DNA of 64,000 nt, taken from Synaphobranchus kaupii (taxonomy: Eukaryota; Chordata; Actinopteri; Anguilliformes; Synaphobranchidae). The stretch is taken from the NCBI GenBank assembly GCA_029718625.1, contig CM056379.1:53775579-53839578 (forward strand), read 5' to 3'. A program made the translations under genes and the position numbers. The notes beneath the pieces are model-generated. The model ran no database searches and was not told the DNA's origin. It saw only the letters and a program-made list of their open reading frames with translations. Shown piece after piece: positions 36,141 through 46,663 of the stretch. Numbering within the stretch: position 1 is the stretch's first letter; every line of letters starts with the position of its first letter.

Positions 36141-37897
36141 AAAAGAATAGTTGATCCCTTCTCTGGTCTGGCTTCCCTGTAATAATGTACACGTGTTATA
36201 TGTACTGTGTATTACTGGAGTGTAACGATTGAAGAAGAAATTTCCCATTGTGGGATCAATAAAGTACTACTACATCCTCAGTGCTTTCAACATGATTCAG
36301 CCACACCTACTAGCAGTCACTGCAAGTCTACACTACAGCTTCATCGACATTATTGATGTATCCAACTATGGAGTCGTCACAGTTCCAAACTTAATTTACA
36401 AACTCAGTAGTGATCTAAGGGTTTATATGTATATTATGAACCTTGCTAGATTTTTGAAAATGTTATTTTGAGGTATAATAGGCATCTCAATACAAGCCAG
36501 CAGACTGTTCCCAATGTTGAACTCTTTGTCCATACCATTAAACACTGCAACACTAAATACAAATGATTGTGCAGCACTGTACAATTTCTGACAGAAAGCA
36601 TGTTTTAAGCATTGCAGAACCATGGACAGATTCCATGACCTTATGCAAGGTGTATTTGTGCTGAGGTGTGTGTGATATAGGAATAGGGAATATGGCTAAC
36701 ATTTTCTTCATCACTTTATATGATAGTCTATCAGGGAACTTTAAAAGTACAAATAACCCAAAATGATGGAATGACAGAAGAACAGATTAGGCAGCCATAG
36801 ACTTTAGCAACCACACAAATTAATAATTTGTAAAATTCTTTAATTTTTTTTGGAATATCAATAGTCTAATAAGAAAATAACAAAGGGAAAAAAGTACAAC
36901 CAATAAGAACTTACACGACACACTGAACACCCATGCAATCTAAAACTATACATATATTTATGTACACTATATAACACGAGTAGTCCTTACTAGTAGTCCT
37001 TACAGGCTGTAAGGGAAGAAGACAGAAAATTATGTAACACCTGTGGTCCACAATTTCAATTAAGAATCGCTCCATATCCTGCTGGTTACTGAAAATAAAA
37101 ACAAATGGTCCCACAATCTCGTTGTGCTCTGCTTCCCCAACCACGTCAGCGAGCCGGGTGTATGCAATGAGGGCGTTGGCCACCTCGCTCTCCTCCATTC
37201 CCAGGACACGGGGCAGCTGGAAAACACTTTTGGACTGTCTTGCATGAAAGTGTCCACTAACTTACAAATTAACCATAATGCATCTTGTTGACAGTACGAA
37301 TATCTTACACCATCTAATTGTTTAAATGGTGAAGAATTGCTTTGTATTTCTCAATGACACTTCTGTTCGTTGCCGGTACTTGCAATTACGTTCAAGAAAT
37401 AAGAGGGTCTTGAATCGGTTCTGTGATGAAAGACAGTAGCCATAACTTATTTATTAGCATGATGTTTATGTCAGCTTCTAGTCTAACATTACTTACACTC
37501 CAAACCGGCCCAGCATTTATACACAGAAAACAGGAAATGTCATGTAGGTGATAACAAAAGGTAGGCTAGACAGGGAAGTCTTGTGGCTATGTTACTTCAC
37601 TCCTATCTCTGGTTCTTCTTCCTAGTTTCCTGTCTCAGGGCTTAGATCAATAACTTTATTTCACACGTTATTCTACCAGGCTAGGATTCCCAGGAAACTC
37701 GGGGGGGCATTCATGCAGGTGACAATGAGTACTTAACAATGCGGGAGGGGGAGGAAATTAACATAGCTCATTTCCCAGGCCGTTCAGCACCTAAGTCTCT
37801 AATATGTTGGGGCATACAGATTCTACTTCAAACTGAAACATGTTGCTAAACACACTTTGAAATTACTAAAATCTAACAATTGTTTAAACAAACATAC

Positions 37898-38063
37898 ATT
37901 TGAAAGTCAGTGCATGTTTTAGATGGAAATATACATGAGACTTTAATCGATTAAGTTTTGTGGGTTTGAAGGTCAGGCAAAGTGGACAATGATATAAATT
38001 GCAGCAGGTTGTGCATCTGTCAAGTTCTAAATTTGAATTGCCCTGGAGAATGGAATGATGCAT
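37898..38063 (-). CDS. Exon 2 in right arm of Y, C2H2-like zinc finger
   Basis: On the minus strand a CTACAG acceptor precedes an open frame of about 55 codons: MHHSILQGNSN, then CTTCCNLYHCPLC and a segment ending SHVYFHLKHALTF, before a possible donor GTATGT at 37897. The residues C-x2-C-x13-H-x3-H resemble a C2H2 zinc finger with one extra loop residue. The frame is phase-compatible with the 11-residue exon 1. DNA binding, perhaps as a transposon-encoded accessory or transposase N-terminus, is an inference. The remainder of the gene was not found. Confidence 0.45.
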
Positions 38064-38649
38064 CTGTAGAAAAAAACATAACAGAATAAGTACAATAACA
38101 TTTAAAATGGCTCTATTTAATACAGTACAATAACTTAATATGTTCGTACAAATAATGATTGCCAATAATAACAAGCAAACGTTAAAAGACCGACTTGAGA
38201 ACAGAGAGCTGGCATCTAACTACAGTAGGCGGCTAACGTTACATACATAACGTTAACGTTACATACATAACGTTAACGTTACATTAGCAACACACATAAA
38301 ACTGATATTAATTTTAGTGCTAATGTTTGTAAAACAAACAATATATAAAGTATGTCGTTACTTAACTGCCATTAGACAAACACTAATGGCTAGAAAGCTA
38401 GCTACTACTTAACGTTAGCTTACGTTAGCTAGTTACGTTACACAAACATTATGATTCATGACTTATCATGATTGCAAACATTTGCTGCGCTACAAATAAA
38501 CATAGCAATGGAAAAAACAACATACAAGTTAGTAACATTAGTGCTAATTTGGTAACGTGAGCTAGCTAGCCAACTCCTAGTATTAAGTTGTTGTCTGCTG
38601 TTTAACGTTAACGTCATTGGTTCCAACAGTACATTGGCATCATTTACCT

Positions 38650-38682
38650 TGTTGGCAGATGTCGGCTCGTTGAAATCCACTT
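38650..38682 (-). pseudogene. First exon in right arm of Y, start codon lost
   Basis: This is the inverted counterpart of 35554-35586: eleven codons ending in AAG, then donor GTAAATG. The initiating codon reads GTG where the left arm has ATG. Two of the last codons also differ. Confidence 0.45.
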
Positions 38683-39009
38683 ATTAGAAAAAAGAACAAA
38701 CTTGCTTGGACAAATGAAGACACGTCCGGCTCGTTTAGTGTGTTCTGCAAACAGAATGGGGAAGTAACGAAAAGGTCCATGCACGTAGTCGGAAGTGACG
38801 CCAGGGCACATGACGCAACTTCCAGATCCATGCTCAGGCCCCGAGGGGCCTGGCGGTGGACGTGGGGCTTCACGGTGGATGTCTGCAGCCAGACTCTTCT
38901 CGGTTCTCTCCGTATGTCCCTTCCCAGCCGGGAAGATGGACAGGAGACGATTGCTCCGACAAGTGAAAATGGTAAGAAGGAAGTGGGGGGAAGCAAGAAG
39001 TTTGCTCAA

Positions 39010-39080
39010 AGTTTTATAGAACCGGGAACTCAGTCCTGATTGGTCAAGGATCACATGACTGCCCGGGATCACATGACTGT
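39010..39080 (-). promoter_or_regulatory. CCAAT-TATA promoter-like block in X
   Basis: On the minus strand the order is two copies of TCATGTGA (39076-39069 and 39058-39051, 18 bp apart), a CCAAT box in GACCAATCAGG (39043-39039), then CTATAAAA (39019-39012). The spacing from CCAAT to TATA is about 20 bp, as in a compact pol II core promoter. TCATGTGA is the core recognised by MITF/TFE-type bHLH factors. Copy B keeps the CCAAT box and one TCATGTGA (57249-57242), and W inserted at its TATA sequence. Confidence 0.5.
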
Positions 39081-39163
39081 CGCATGCCGGTATATGTAGT
39101 CTTTTGGAAATGCAGTCCAGGGTCACATAAATGCGCTTTGATTCCCAATGGACATGCACTACA

Positions 39164-40497
39164 ATACTTAAGTTTAAAAATACATTTTATGGCATTTATA
39201 ATTTCATCCCAGAAATGATTTAATATTGGGCAGAACAGAAAGATATGCGAATGATTTGCATTTACTTCACCACAGTTCCTCCAACAATAAAACTTAGTTG
39301 AGTTATATTTACAGTGAATTTTAGGTGTAATGAAGAACCTTGTGAGTACCTTCCCGGAGAACTCCTTTCAATAGTTAGAGTTAGTTGTTCTATGAATTCC
39401 AGAACACGCTTCTTGCCAATTATCCTCATCAAGATGGACAGAAAGTTCAAATTCCCATTTACGTTTAATAATATCATCCTGTTTGTTGTCTTTTTCCAAA
39501 ATTGTATATATTTTAGAAAGCAGATTTTTCTTTTCACCATTCTGATTTCTAATCATAAATGTTATGTGTATGTTGACCTAAACTAACTTGATCCTTTAAT
39601 CAGACTGTTAAGGTAGCTCCTAATTTGTAAGTATATAAAAAAATGTGACTGTGATAATTGGAATTTTGTTGATATTGATTCAAACAAATCTACATTATTA
39701 TCTTTTATCATCTGAAAATATGTTGTCAATCCTTTTAGTGCCCTAACCTGTAGAATATTATCTGTTTTATTTGGTTTAAATTGTGGGTCCCATGCCATTT
39801 CCCTTAACTATATTAACTCCTTATTTATTTTATGTTTTCTACAAATTTTTTTCCAAACAGTAACAGTATTACTTATCCATCGATTTTGTCCCTTGTTTTG
39901 CTTAATATCTTTAATATCAATAAATGGTAGTGTTTTTAGTGATACCGATATTGTTCCATTGAAAGCCATTTTGCCTCTATTGTATCATTAATCCAACGCA
40001 TTACAGTGCTAATTTGTGTGGCATTAAAGTAATTTTGTAAGTTTGGCATAGCTAAACCCCCATTTTCTTTTGAATAGGTCAATTTTTTTTACTAATCCTT
40101 TGTTTTCTGAAGTTCCAGATAAAATCCTAAATCATTCTATTCCAGTAATTAAAATTGTTCACAGAAATAGGGATTGGTAATGCCTGAAATAAAAATAAAA
40201 ACTGTGGCAAGACCATCATTTTTATAGTATCTATTCTTCCAAAAATTTTATCTGGTATTATTCTCCATCTATTTGTCTTATTTTATGTTCTAATGCTTGA
40301 TAATTGTACTCATATAATAAATCTAGATTATGGGGGATTATAATTCCCAAATATTTAGTTGTATTTAAGTCCCATTTCAATTAAAACTTACATTAAATCA
40401 CATTTGCTCATTTAATTTATAGCCCGAATACTCACCATATTCTGATATAGTTTCCAGTAATACTGGAAATGAAACCTCTGGGGATGATAAATACACA
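39164..40497 (-). pseudogene. L1-like ORF2, RT to C-terminal region, decayed
   Basis: In several frames the minus strand reads as ORF2 of an L1-like LINE: SGYKLNEQ-like block near 40430, SHFFIYLQIRSYLNSLI near 39620, then EDNWQEACSGIH near 39400, and a Cys/His motif CWRNCGEVN...H..H....C near 39290-39240. These lie in the expected order. Stops and frameshifts are frequent, so the copy is old. The downstream C-terminus lies beyond X at 33844-34105. Confidence 0.65.
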
Positions 40498-40605
40498 ATG
40501 ACCTGCACTATGTTATTCCAAGACATTCTATACATTCAACCCCTCACACCTGCACTTTGGGGAGGGACAAAACCAATAACAGTGCATGGGTCGCAATCCA
40601 TCAAT

Positions 40606-40780
40606 ATGATCAGAAGAATCTCTGCTCAGAGGGCCCTGGAGCTAATACTTTAAGAGAGAGAAACAAATGGTGATGTGGTATATGAGGAAGTGTCAGATTA
40701 TGAGGATAATGTAGAAATCAATTCTGATGATGAAAGTGAATTTTAAGAAAAAGAGCTTGACCCAGAGCATGCACCAGTAA
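40606..40780 (+). pseudogene. N-terminus of a piggyBac-derived (PGBD-type) transposase
   Basis: An ATG at 40606 starts a frame with MIRRISAQRALELIL and, after a TAA at 40651, an acidic stretch ending SDYEDNVEINSDDESEF before another TAA. Acidic N-termini with SDYED-like motifs after an ALELIL-type helix are typical of PGBD4-like proteins. Proline/alanine-rich codons then run into the 24-bp minisatellite. The two stops make it a pseudogene. Confidence 0.55.
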
Positions 40781-41205
40781 GAGCCCCACAGCCAGTTTCA
40801 GGAGGGGCCACACTGCCAGCTGCACGAGGGGCCTCACAGCCAGCTGCACGAGGAGCCACACAGCCAGCTGCATGAAGAGCCCCACAGCCAGTTTCAGGAG
40901 GGGCCTCACAGCCAGCTGCACAAGGGGCCTCACAGCCAGCTGCACGAGGAGCCACACAGCCAGCTGCATGAAGAGCCCCACAGCCAGCTGCACGAGGAGC
41001 CACACAGCCAGCTGCATGAAGAGCCCCACAGCCAGCTGCACGAGGAGCCACACAGCCAGCTGCATGAAGAGCCCCACAGCCAGTTTCAGGAGGGGCCTCA
41101 CAGCCAGCTGCATGAGGAGCCCCACAGCCAGCTGCATGAAGAGCTCCACAGCCTGCAGCACGAGGAGTCCTGCAGCCAGCTGCACAAAGAGCTCCACAGT
41201 CAGAT
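40781..41205 (+). repeat. 24-bp minisatellite inside transposase relic
   Basis: About 17 copies of a CAGCCAGCTGCACGAGGAGCCACA-type 24-bp unit occur, often alternating with a GCATGAAGAGCCCCA variant to give a 48-bp higher-order unit. Because the period is a multiple of three and few stops occur, long frames are open on both strands (plus 40872-41228, minus 40718-41197 and 40743-41408). These are repeat readings, not separate genes. Confidence 0.85.
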
Positions 41206-41305
41206 TGAATGGTTTTTATTCCCAATGAGTGACCCACCCCACTCAGCTGCTCACATAATAAGGATGGTACCATGGGCCACACGAATGGCGGTGACTCATG
41301 TACAA
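41206..41305 (+). pseudogene. PGBD-type transposase relic, segment after the minisatellite
   Basis: In the frame that reads the minisatellite as repeated E-P-H-S-Q, the sequence leaves the repeat through IEWFLFP and reaches HIIRMVPWATRMAVTHV. This resembles the conserved IxRxxPGPTRxA motif that begins the main fold of PGBD transposases. The relic is cut off at 41303 by another repeat. The frame differs from the N-terminal block, so an indel lies in between. Confidence 0.45.
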
Positions 41306-41500
41306 ACCCCAATTCCAAAAAAGTTGGGACAGTATGTAAAATGCACATAAAAGCAGAAAGCAGCGATTTGTAAATAATTTTACATATATTTAATTGAAAA
41401 CAGTACAAAGAAAAGATAATGAATGTTTTACCTTATCAACTTTATAGATTTTTGTGAATATATGCTAATTCAGACTGGAAAGTAAAAAAAAACACCTGTT
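41303..41500. repeat. Common fish DNA-transposon-type repeat
   Basis: CAAACCCCAATTCCAAAAAA, then GTTGGGACAGTATGTAAAAT and TTGAAAACAGTACAAAGA are blocks I recognise as a widespread fish repeat, probably a non-autonomous DNA transposon. Only one end is visible. Confidence 0.5.
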
Positions 41501-41504
41501 TGGA

Positions 41505-41852
41505 GCATTCCACAGTTAAACAGGTGATACTGTTTAACCGACTAGTATTTCCCTGCCAGCTAGCAGGAGCAGCACCGTTTATTCGGCTAGCCGACTTGTC
41601 TAATGGTGGCTCGGCCTATAGCATCCAATCCAAGCGTGCGTTTGATCTGAGTGGAACAAACGTAACGTGACGTTTTTTTCATTCATCGCACATACACTAC
41701 ACATTCATAAAAAAATATCCTTTTTATAAAAGGATATGTGGAAATGTCATTTATTTTAATGAAATTGTAAATGTGCTTTTTTTTGCTGGACATTGAGTTT
41801 TTGCCGGTACAAAAACAGTAATTACCAGCTAATGGAAACCCTGATTGACGGC
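41505..41852 (-). mobile_element. hAT-like non-autonomous element, fragment 2
   Basis: Inverted copy of 4726-5150: it ends at 41852 with GGAAACCCTG (the CAGGGTTTCC terminus) and contains GCAGGAGCAGCACCGTTTAT, ATAGCATCCAATCCAAGCG and ACATACACTACACATTCATA. The other terminus is not visible. Confidence 0.5.
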
Positions 41853-42988
41853 TCATGTTATCTCCTGCCAGCCTTTTTACTTTACCAGTTCTTATTACAC
41901 TATAACGGACAATGCAAATTTTTTTTTTTGCTTGACTGAACATCTGATTTCAGTGTTAGAATAATTCTTTTGCTTTTTCTAGGCACCTGTAAATGGAATT
42001 TGCAACTTCCATATATGGTAGTTGTAGGCAATTCATGGGCGTGGATTTAGGCTAATTGAAAAATAAGGTGCACTCACCTTTCATTTATGATGAATCAGAA
42101 TGTATGAACATACACACAGCTTATAAACAAATTTACTGTACCTTTCCCGCATAGTTTGATGAATCCGGCGTAAATTTTTTGTATAAACTTGTTTTGTATG
42201 TAAATGTACGCACATATTTATGAATGTTTCATGTTTATATGTTAAGTATTTTTACTTCTGTATTTCTTTAAAATCCCAATAATGTCCTGGGTCAATTTGA
42301 TGCACTAAAGGGTCCAAAAAGTGAACAGAATACAAAAGTTAAGGAGAGACTCACATGTCATGCATGTGTTTTTCTAACTTCGAAAGATACACCAGGGGCC
42401 TAATTTATGAACTATTTGTTTGCACAAAAATGTATGCTGTAGTGAGCATACGCTAATTTTCACAATTTAAAAAAAGTTACACTACTTATTGGCTGTGCCC
42501 TGATCCTGTATGCAAACATTTCCTTGTGGCTGGTAGCATGTTGCACAGAACAAAACCATTACCTATCCACCTTGTTTTTGGCAGAAATGAGAGTGCAGTC
42601 ATGTTTGTTGATTTTGTGAGATCATTTCTGATTTGTGTGGTTGCCAGTAGAGACGGTTTCTCAGTAAACATTACATCCATCACCCCAAAAGTACTAATTT
42701 ACCTAAGTGCCCAAAAAAACAATGAATTTGCAACACAAATGGCTCAAGCTATTATCAGTGATACAAAACAATGACCCCTGAGTAAGGTCATTATGATACT
42801 GCAGCAACCCTTGGTTGGATGCAGATATTGTTTAGTTCATCCTAAATCCTTTTTGTGGAAGTGAGCACACTGTGCCAAGGGTTGACACAGGCTGAAGTCA
42901 GTCTCTGTTTTAGGTAGGAGCTGTTAGTAACAGTAATGTTAGATGTTTGTCTATTTTGTCTCTTTGAGGGTGAAAACCTGCAAGTATC
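41853..42988. other. Unassigned non-coding DNA
   Basis: AT-rich, no gene recognised. Confidence 0.35.
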
Positions 42989-43015
42989 GGGGGGGGGGGG
43001 GGGGGGGGGGGGGGG
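42989..43015. repeat. Poly-G run of 27 bases
   Basis: An uninterrupted G27 tract in otherwise AT-rich DNA. Such tracts form G-quadruplexes in vitro and are prone to assembly and replication slippage, so the length may be inexact. Confidence 0.95.
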
Positions 43016-43984
43016 TCAGTCCAATCAGTCAACATACCGGTGATTAAAAAACAAACAGAGGCTCTAGCTTAAATGCTACTAAGTTACTTGACAGCTAGTG
43101 AACCTCATGAATTTAGCAGACAATCTTATGATTGTCTTGATGAAACCATCCATAAAAGTGAACAGCTTACAAATGAGTATTGCTCTCTGGCTCAGCAGAA
43201 GTCATCACAGACAAAACAATGAACCCCCAATACTTCAAAACAGTCAATGCAGAACATATTTTAACCCTGATCAACTTTAAAATAAGCAATGTTTCTGTCA
43301 ACAAACTCAAACGTCTTAAGGGTGTCAGGATTTGATGTGACAACCATCCCACTAGACTCAATTCCAGATTTTGACAAGTGAAGATCAAAGCTGGGCAATT
43401 GCAAATTATTTGCAATATCTGCAATATCATTGGTTGAATGTATTTCTTCAGATACAGCTGAAGAAATGTTTGTTCGCCACCTCAGATGTGATGATCTCAA
43501 TTTCACTTTCAGAGACGTTTATTTTTTGACCTCCCAATAGACATACCAGGTCAAATTATATGCTGAACTTAATCATTAGTGGGTTGTACTATAAACACTG
43601 AACTTCAATCTTTGGGACCGTTGCAACCATCTGAACATGTTTCTATGTAATTACATGTGTGGGTCATGTATTAATTTTTTAAATGCTAAATTAGTTTCAT
43701 ATGTGATTATTAATTAAGGATGAAATTTTAGATAAGATAATGGTAATAATAATGCCAAATGAGGCCAGAGAACGTATGTTTTTGAATAGAAAATTTTTAG
43801 CAGTTCCTCGCTAATGTTCCAGCGATTTTATTGAGCACCCATTATTACTGTAGTGACACTAAAGGCTTATGTAACATTACAAAACGGATTTGTTCCTACC
43901 AGAAGAAAAAAACATTTGTGATATTATTTTTTATTCCTTTTACCTTTTCAATGCAATATTGTAGTAATTTCAGACTGTATTTTA
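43016..43984. other. Unassigned non-coding DNA
   Basis: No gene accepted. A minus-strand frame at 43261-43506 has a protein-like composition, but I recognise no family and the frame closes upstream. Confidence 0.35.
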
Positions 43985-44305
43985 TTTTATTTATTGTTTC
44001 CAATTCTTCCATTTTTCTCCCAATTTGGTAGCCAATTGGACCCTGTGTTTAAATTCCCCCCGTGTAGCAACCGGTAGAGAATCGCCGCTACAACCCCTTC
44101 GTCCGGTAGCAGGATAGAGGGCACCATGTCCTCTTCAGGGCACGACTCCTTGAGCTCCTAAGCATGAGTCCAGCTCCCCCCGCGCTGCTACGCCCTCAAG
44201 GCACCGACCATACTCGGATATGGCAGGACCGGGGCTCGAACCCCCGATCCTCGGGGCGCAACCGCGCAGACAGAAAGCCTGCACCTTTGTCCGCTGCGAC
44301 TTTTA
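43985..44305 (-). repeat. tRNA-derived SINE, copy 2
   Basis: Same family as 12885-13290: shared CCCCCCGTGTAGCAACCG, TCCTCTTCAGGGC and GGCAGGACCGGGGC segments. The B-box-like GGGTTCGAGCCCC is at about 44235-44247. The tRNA-like head is less complete here (A-box region decayed). Confidence 0.65.
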
Positions 44306-45724
44306 TTTTTTATATTTTGGACATACCCGTGTAGTGTCGTTAGGTACATTAAGAATTTGGCAGTGAAGACAGATAGTTAAAACGTCTTAACAGTCATCAC
44401 ATGGAGGCACCAATGAATGTGCAGAATATATAAATTTATATATGGCCTCACACTAGGTGCAAAAGTATAATTAATCAGTCTCATAAAATTAATTATTAAA
44501 TCATGATTATGAATTTCAATGTTAACTATTAAAATAATAATCAATAACTTAATCTGAAGGTGTAAATTCTTTTGGAGGATAGGCTCAAATGTTTATCCAA
44601 ACATCAGACCAACGACCAGATTTAACAAAATACAATTTATTAAATAACAAACACGTCTAAACTAACATCCTAAAAGCAGCGAATGATATGGAAAGTGAAA
44701 CAAAGTGTAGACGAAGAATGGGGCATATAGAATTCACAGTTCTATTTCTGTATGTGCGCCAGAACATGTGGTTCAGAGATCACAAGATGCATCTCGAGGG
44801 GGAAATACAAATGTAGCTTTAGCATGAAGCTAACGTGGCCTGAAACATGGCATGTATTGAGGCTATAGAGTGTTGCAATAGTGTTAGAGTCAGTTAGAGT
44901 AGGCTCTGTAACTTTAGCTTATGCGAGGCTATTTGGCTGTCGATAGCCTGCGAGGTTCTAAATTAACGTTACTCTAAATATGCACAATGAATACATTCAA
45001 GCATGTAATTACATTGACAATAAACATTAAACAAAAGTTTTCCTAAACTATTGCCTGGGTGTTTGTGTCAGTCTTACTGGACTCGAGTAACTACACAGGC
45101 TGGTGGCTTTGATGTGTCCAGAAAATTATGTCTTTTGGCAGCGTCTCTGGATTGGATTGTCCGTTTTCTCCGTTTCCAAGCAGCTAGCTTGGTGAGTGTT
45201 GCTGGAAACTTTTGAAGATTTGCTGATCCTTTGTCCTTCGGCAAGTTGTTTCTTGACCTCTTTGCGTTGATGCGTGGTAACTTAGGCTACGCACGCTTCT
45301 CTGGTTGTCACTTTAAAGCTACATCGTATGATGGTAACGGCTGTACGTTAACTTAAATAGACTGACCCTAGTTGTGGATTCCATCTAGCTTCGCTCGGAC
45401 ACGCTAACAGAAATGACTGGAGAAACGGAACGATTCCCTCGGCCTATACCTGTCCATCTCTTGGAACTAATGTCAAGTGAGTATGAGCGTGTGGTAAGAA
45501 GGAACTGAAAGAACAGGAAGTTTGCTTGAAGTTTTATAGACCCATTTCTTGTTTGTAACCAAAAGAGGATACGCGTGGAACCCTGGGCAAAAAGTGTTTC
45601 ACCTTGGTGGACTTGATCATCAACGATTTAACGGACTAAGTGCATCTACTTTTGTTTCTGGTTCTTTTATTTCACTTTCATGTGGGCACAGCGATACAAA
45701 TTATAGCTAGCGTTAGTCTTATTA

Positions 45725-45938
45725 TGTGGTGGATTAACATAATTCACCCACGGAACTATGGGTTGGGAGAATGGTTCCGCACGGACTGTTAAGTGTGCGG
45801 GACCACAACAAGTAGTCAGTCTGTTCCTGTTGCTACAGTTATGGAGTGGTGTTAGCTGTTGCTAAAGTTAAATGTCGATTAAACGCCTAGCACTGGCTTT
45901 TGATACTCCGCCTCTGACTCCTGTCTCTCGGCACTACA
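45725..45938 (+). repeat. 5' LTR of gypsy 1
   Basis: 214 bp, TGTGGTGG...CACTACA. TG/CA ends and near identity to 49862-50075 identify it. Confidence 0.93.
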
Positions 45939-45988
45939 TTGGTGACCCCGACGTCAGTTTCGCTGAAGTATCCGAGACTGAACCGAGC

Positions 45989-46663
45989 ATGGCAAATAAC
46001 GCCGTTTTTCTCAAATTGCCGGAGTTTTGGGAGACTTCTGCAGCAGCATGGTTTGCACAGACAGAGGCTCAATTCGCCCTCCGTGGGATTACCGACGACG
46101 ACGCACGCTATTTCCACGTCGTCTCAGCGCTTGGGAGCTCCACTGCGGCCAGGACGGTAGGCTTCATCACATCCCCGCCTGCCCTGAATAAATATGCAGC
46201 GTTTAAGACTCACCTCCTCAAGACCTTCAAACTATCACGGTCAGAACGAGCCCGACGCCTGTTCGCAATTCAGGGCCTTGGAGATAGCAAGCCCTCCGAA
46301 CACATGGAAATGATGCTAAACCTGCTAGGTACGGAAGAGCCCAACTTCCTCTTCATCAAACTGTTTCTTCGGCACATGCCGCCGCATGTCCAGACAGCGC
46401 TTGCTAATACGGATATTACTGAACCCCGCGCTTTGGCCGAAGAGGCCGACCGTTTCTTCCTAGCTACCCAGCGTTTCGCCCCTGACATGCTAGCCCCGAC
46501 ACGCAGTTACACGCCTCCGGTCAGAGACACGCCGACTAGCAAAGGCCCCGTAACCACCGACAGCCGTGCTAGCCCAGGCATGTGCTATTTCCACATGCGC
46601 TTCAGCACGAAGGTGAAGAGGTGCCGTTCCCCTTTCAACTACAAGCCGGCGGGAAACGGCTAA
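45989..46663 (+). CDS. gypsy 1 gag
   Basis: The frame from ATG 45989 (MANNAVFLKLPEFWE) to TAA 46663 encodes about 224 residues. It has an N-terminal capsid-like region with the FWE...AWFAQTEAQF pattern common in gypsy Gag, and near its end a CYFH...KRC segment typical of the Gag-protease junction in this group. I chose the start at 45989 and not the upstream ATG in the LTR because it follows the probable primer-binding site and is conserved in gypsy 2. The frame is intact. The protease frame lies at -1 and overlaps it from 46573. Confidence 0.8.
   Translation: MANNAVFLKLPEFWETSAAAWFAQTEAQFALRGITDDDARYFHVVSALGSSTAARTVGFITSPPALNKYAAFKTHLLKTFKLSRSERARRLFAIQGLGDSKPSEHMEMMLNLLGTEEPNFLFIKLFLRHMPPHVQTALANTDITEPRALAEEADRFFLATQRFAPDMLAPTRSYTPPVRDTPTSKGPVTTDSRASPGMCYFHMRFSTKVKRCRSPFNYKPAGNG

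Larger units (their letters stand above)
35335..38901. mobile_element. Element Y: DNA transposon with long inverted repeats
   Basis: A 3.57-kb element sits within X. Its arms, about 35335-36140 and 37975-38901, are inverted copies of each other (for example AGAGTCTGGCTGCAGACATC and GATGTCTGCAGCCAGACTCT). Direct repeats GGTTCTCT flank it (35327-35334 and 38902-38909), indicating an 8-bp target duplication. Each arm carries an inward-facing putative exon 1 with splice donor and an exon 2 acceptor. The middle (36140-37975) differs between sides and holds an unidentified coding-like stretch on the minus strand at about 37020-37220. The superfamily is not determined; 8-bp duplications occur in hAT, P and Zisupton-type elements. 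Confidence 0.65.
34106..39163 (-). mobile_element. Element X, copy A: LTR-like, 4-bp TSD
   Basis: Ends are TGTAGTG (34106) and CACTACA (39163), flanked by ATAC on both sides (34102-34105 and 39164-39167). A second copy begins at 44330 and ends at 57336. After removing the nested element Y, X is about 1.5 kb with no coding frame. TG...CA ends and a 4-bp duplication are the signature of integrase-type insertion, so a solo LTR is the best reading; the short inverted terminus and 4-bp TSD could also fit a Ginger-like DNA transposon. On the minus strand a CCAAT box and TATA box stand about 130 bp inside its 5' end, as in a U3 region. Confidence 0.65.
33844..40497 (-). mobile_element. L1-like LINE, split by element X
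   Basis: ORF2 sequence of an L1-like LINE lies on the minus strand in two blocks: 39164-40497 and, after the 5.06-kb interruption by X (34106-39163), 33844-34105. Joining the two blocks at the ATAC duplication keeps the codon register (AAG TAT ATA GAA), showing that they are one protein-coding sequence. The 5' side ends next to the transposase relic at 40606, so the element is truncated. Confidence 0.75.

Noticed and set aside
34106..39163. Element X as a CACTA transposon
   Set aside because: The ends read TGTAG...CTACA with TG outermost, opposite to CACTA, and the duplication is 4 bp, not 2-3 bp.
40718..41408. Long minus-strand frames of 159 and 221 residues
   Set aside because: They are readings of the 24-bp minisatellite. 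All frames are open because the period is a multiple of three.
43261..43506. 81-residue minus-strand frame with protein-like composition
   Set aside because: No recognisable family, closed upstream, no splice sites that I could tie to it. A protein search would decide.
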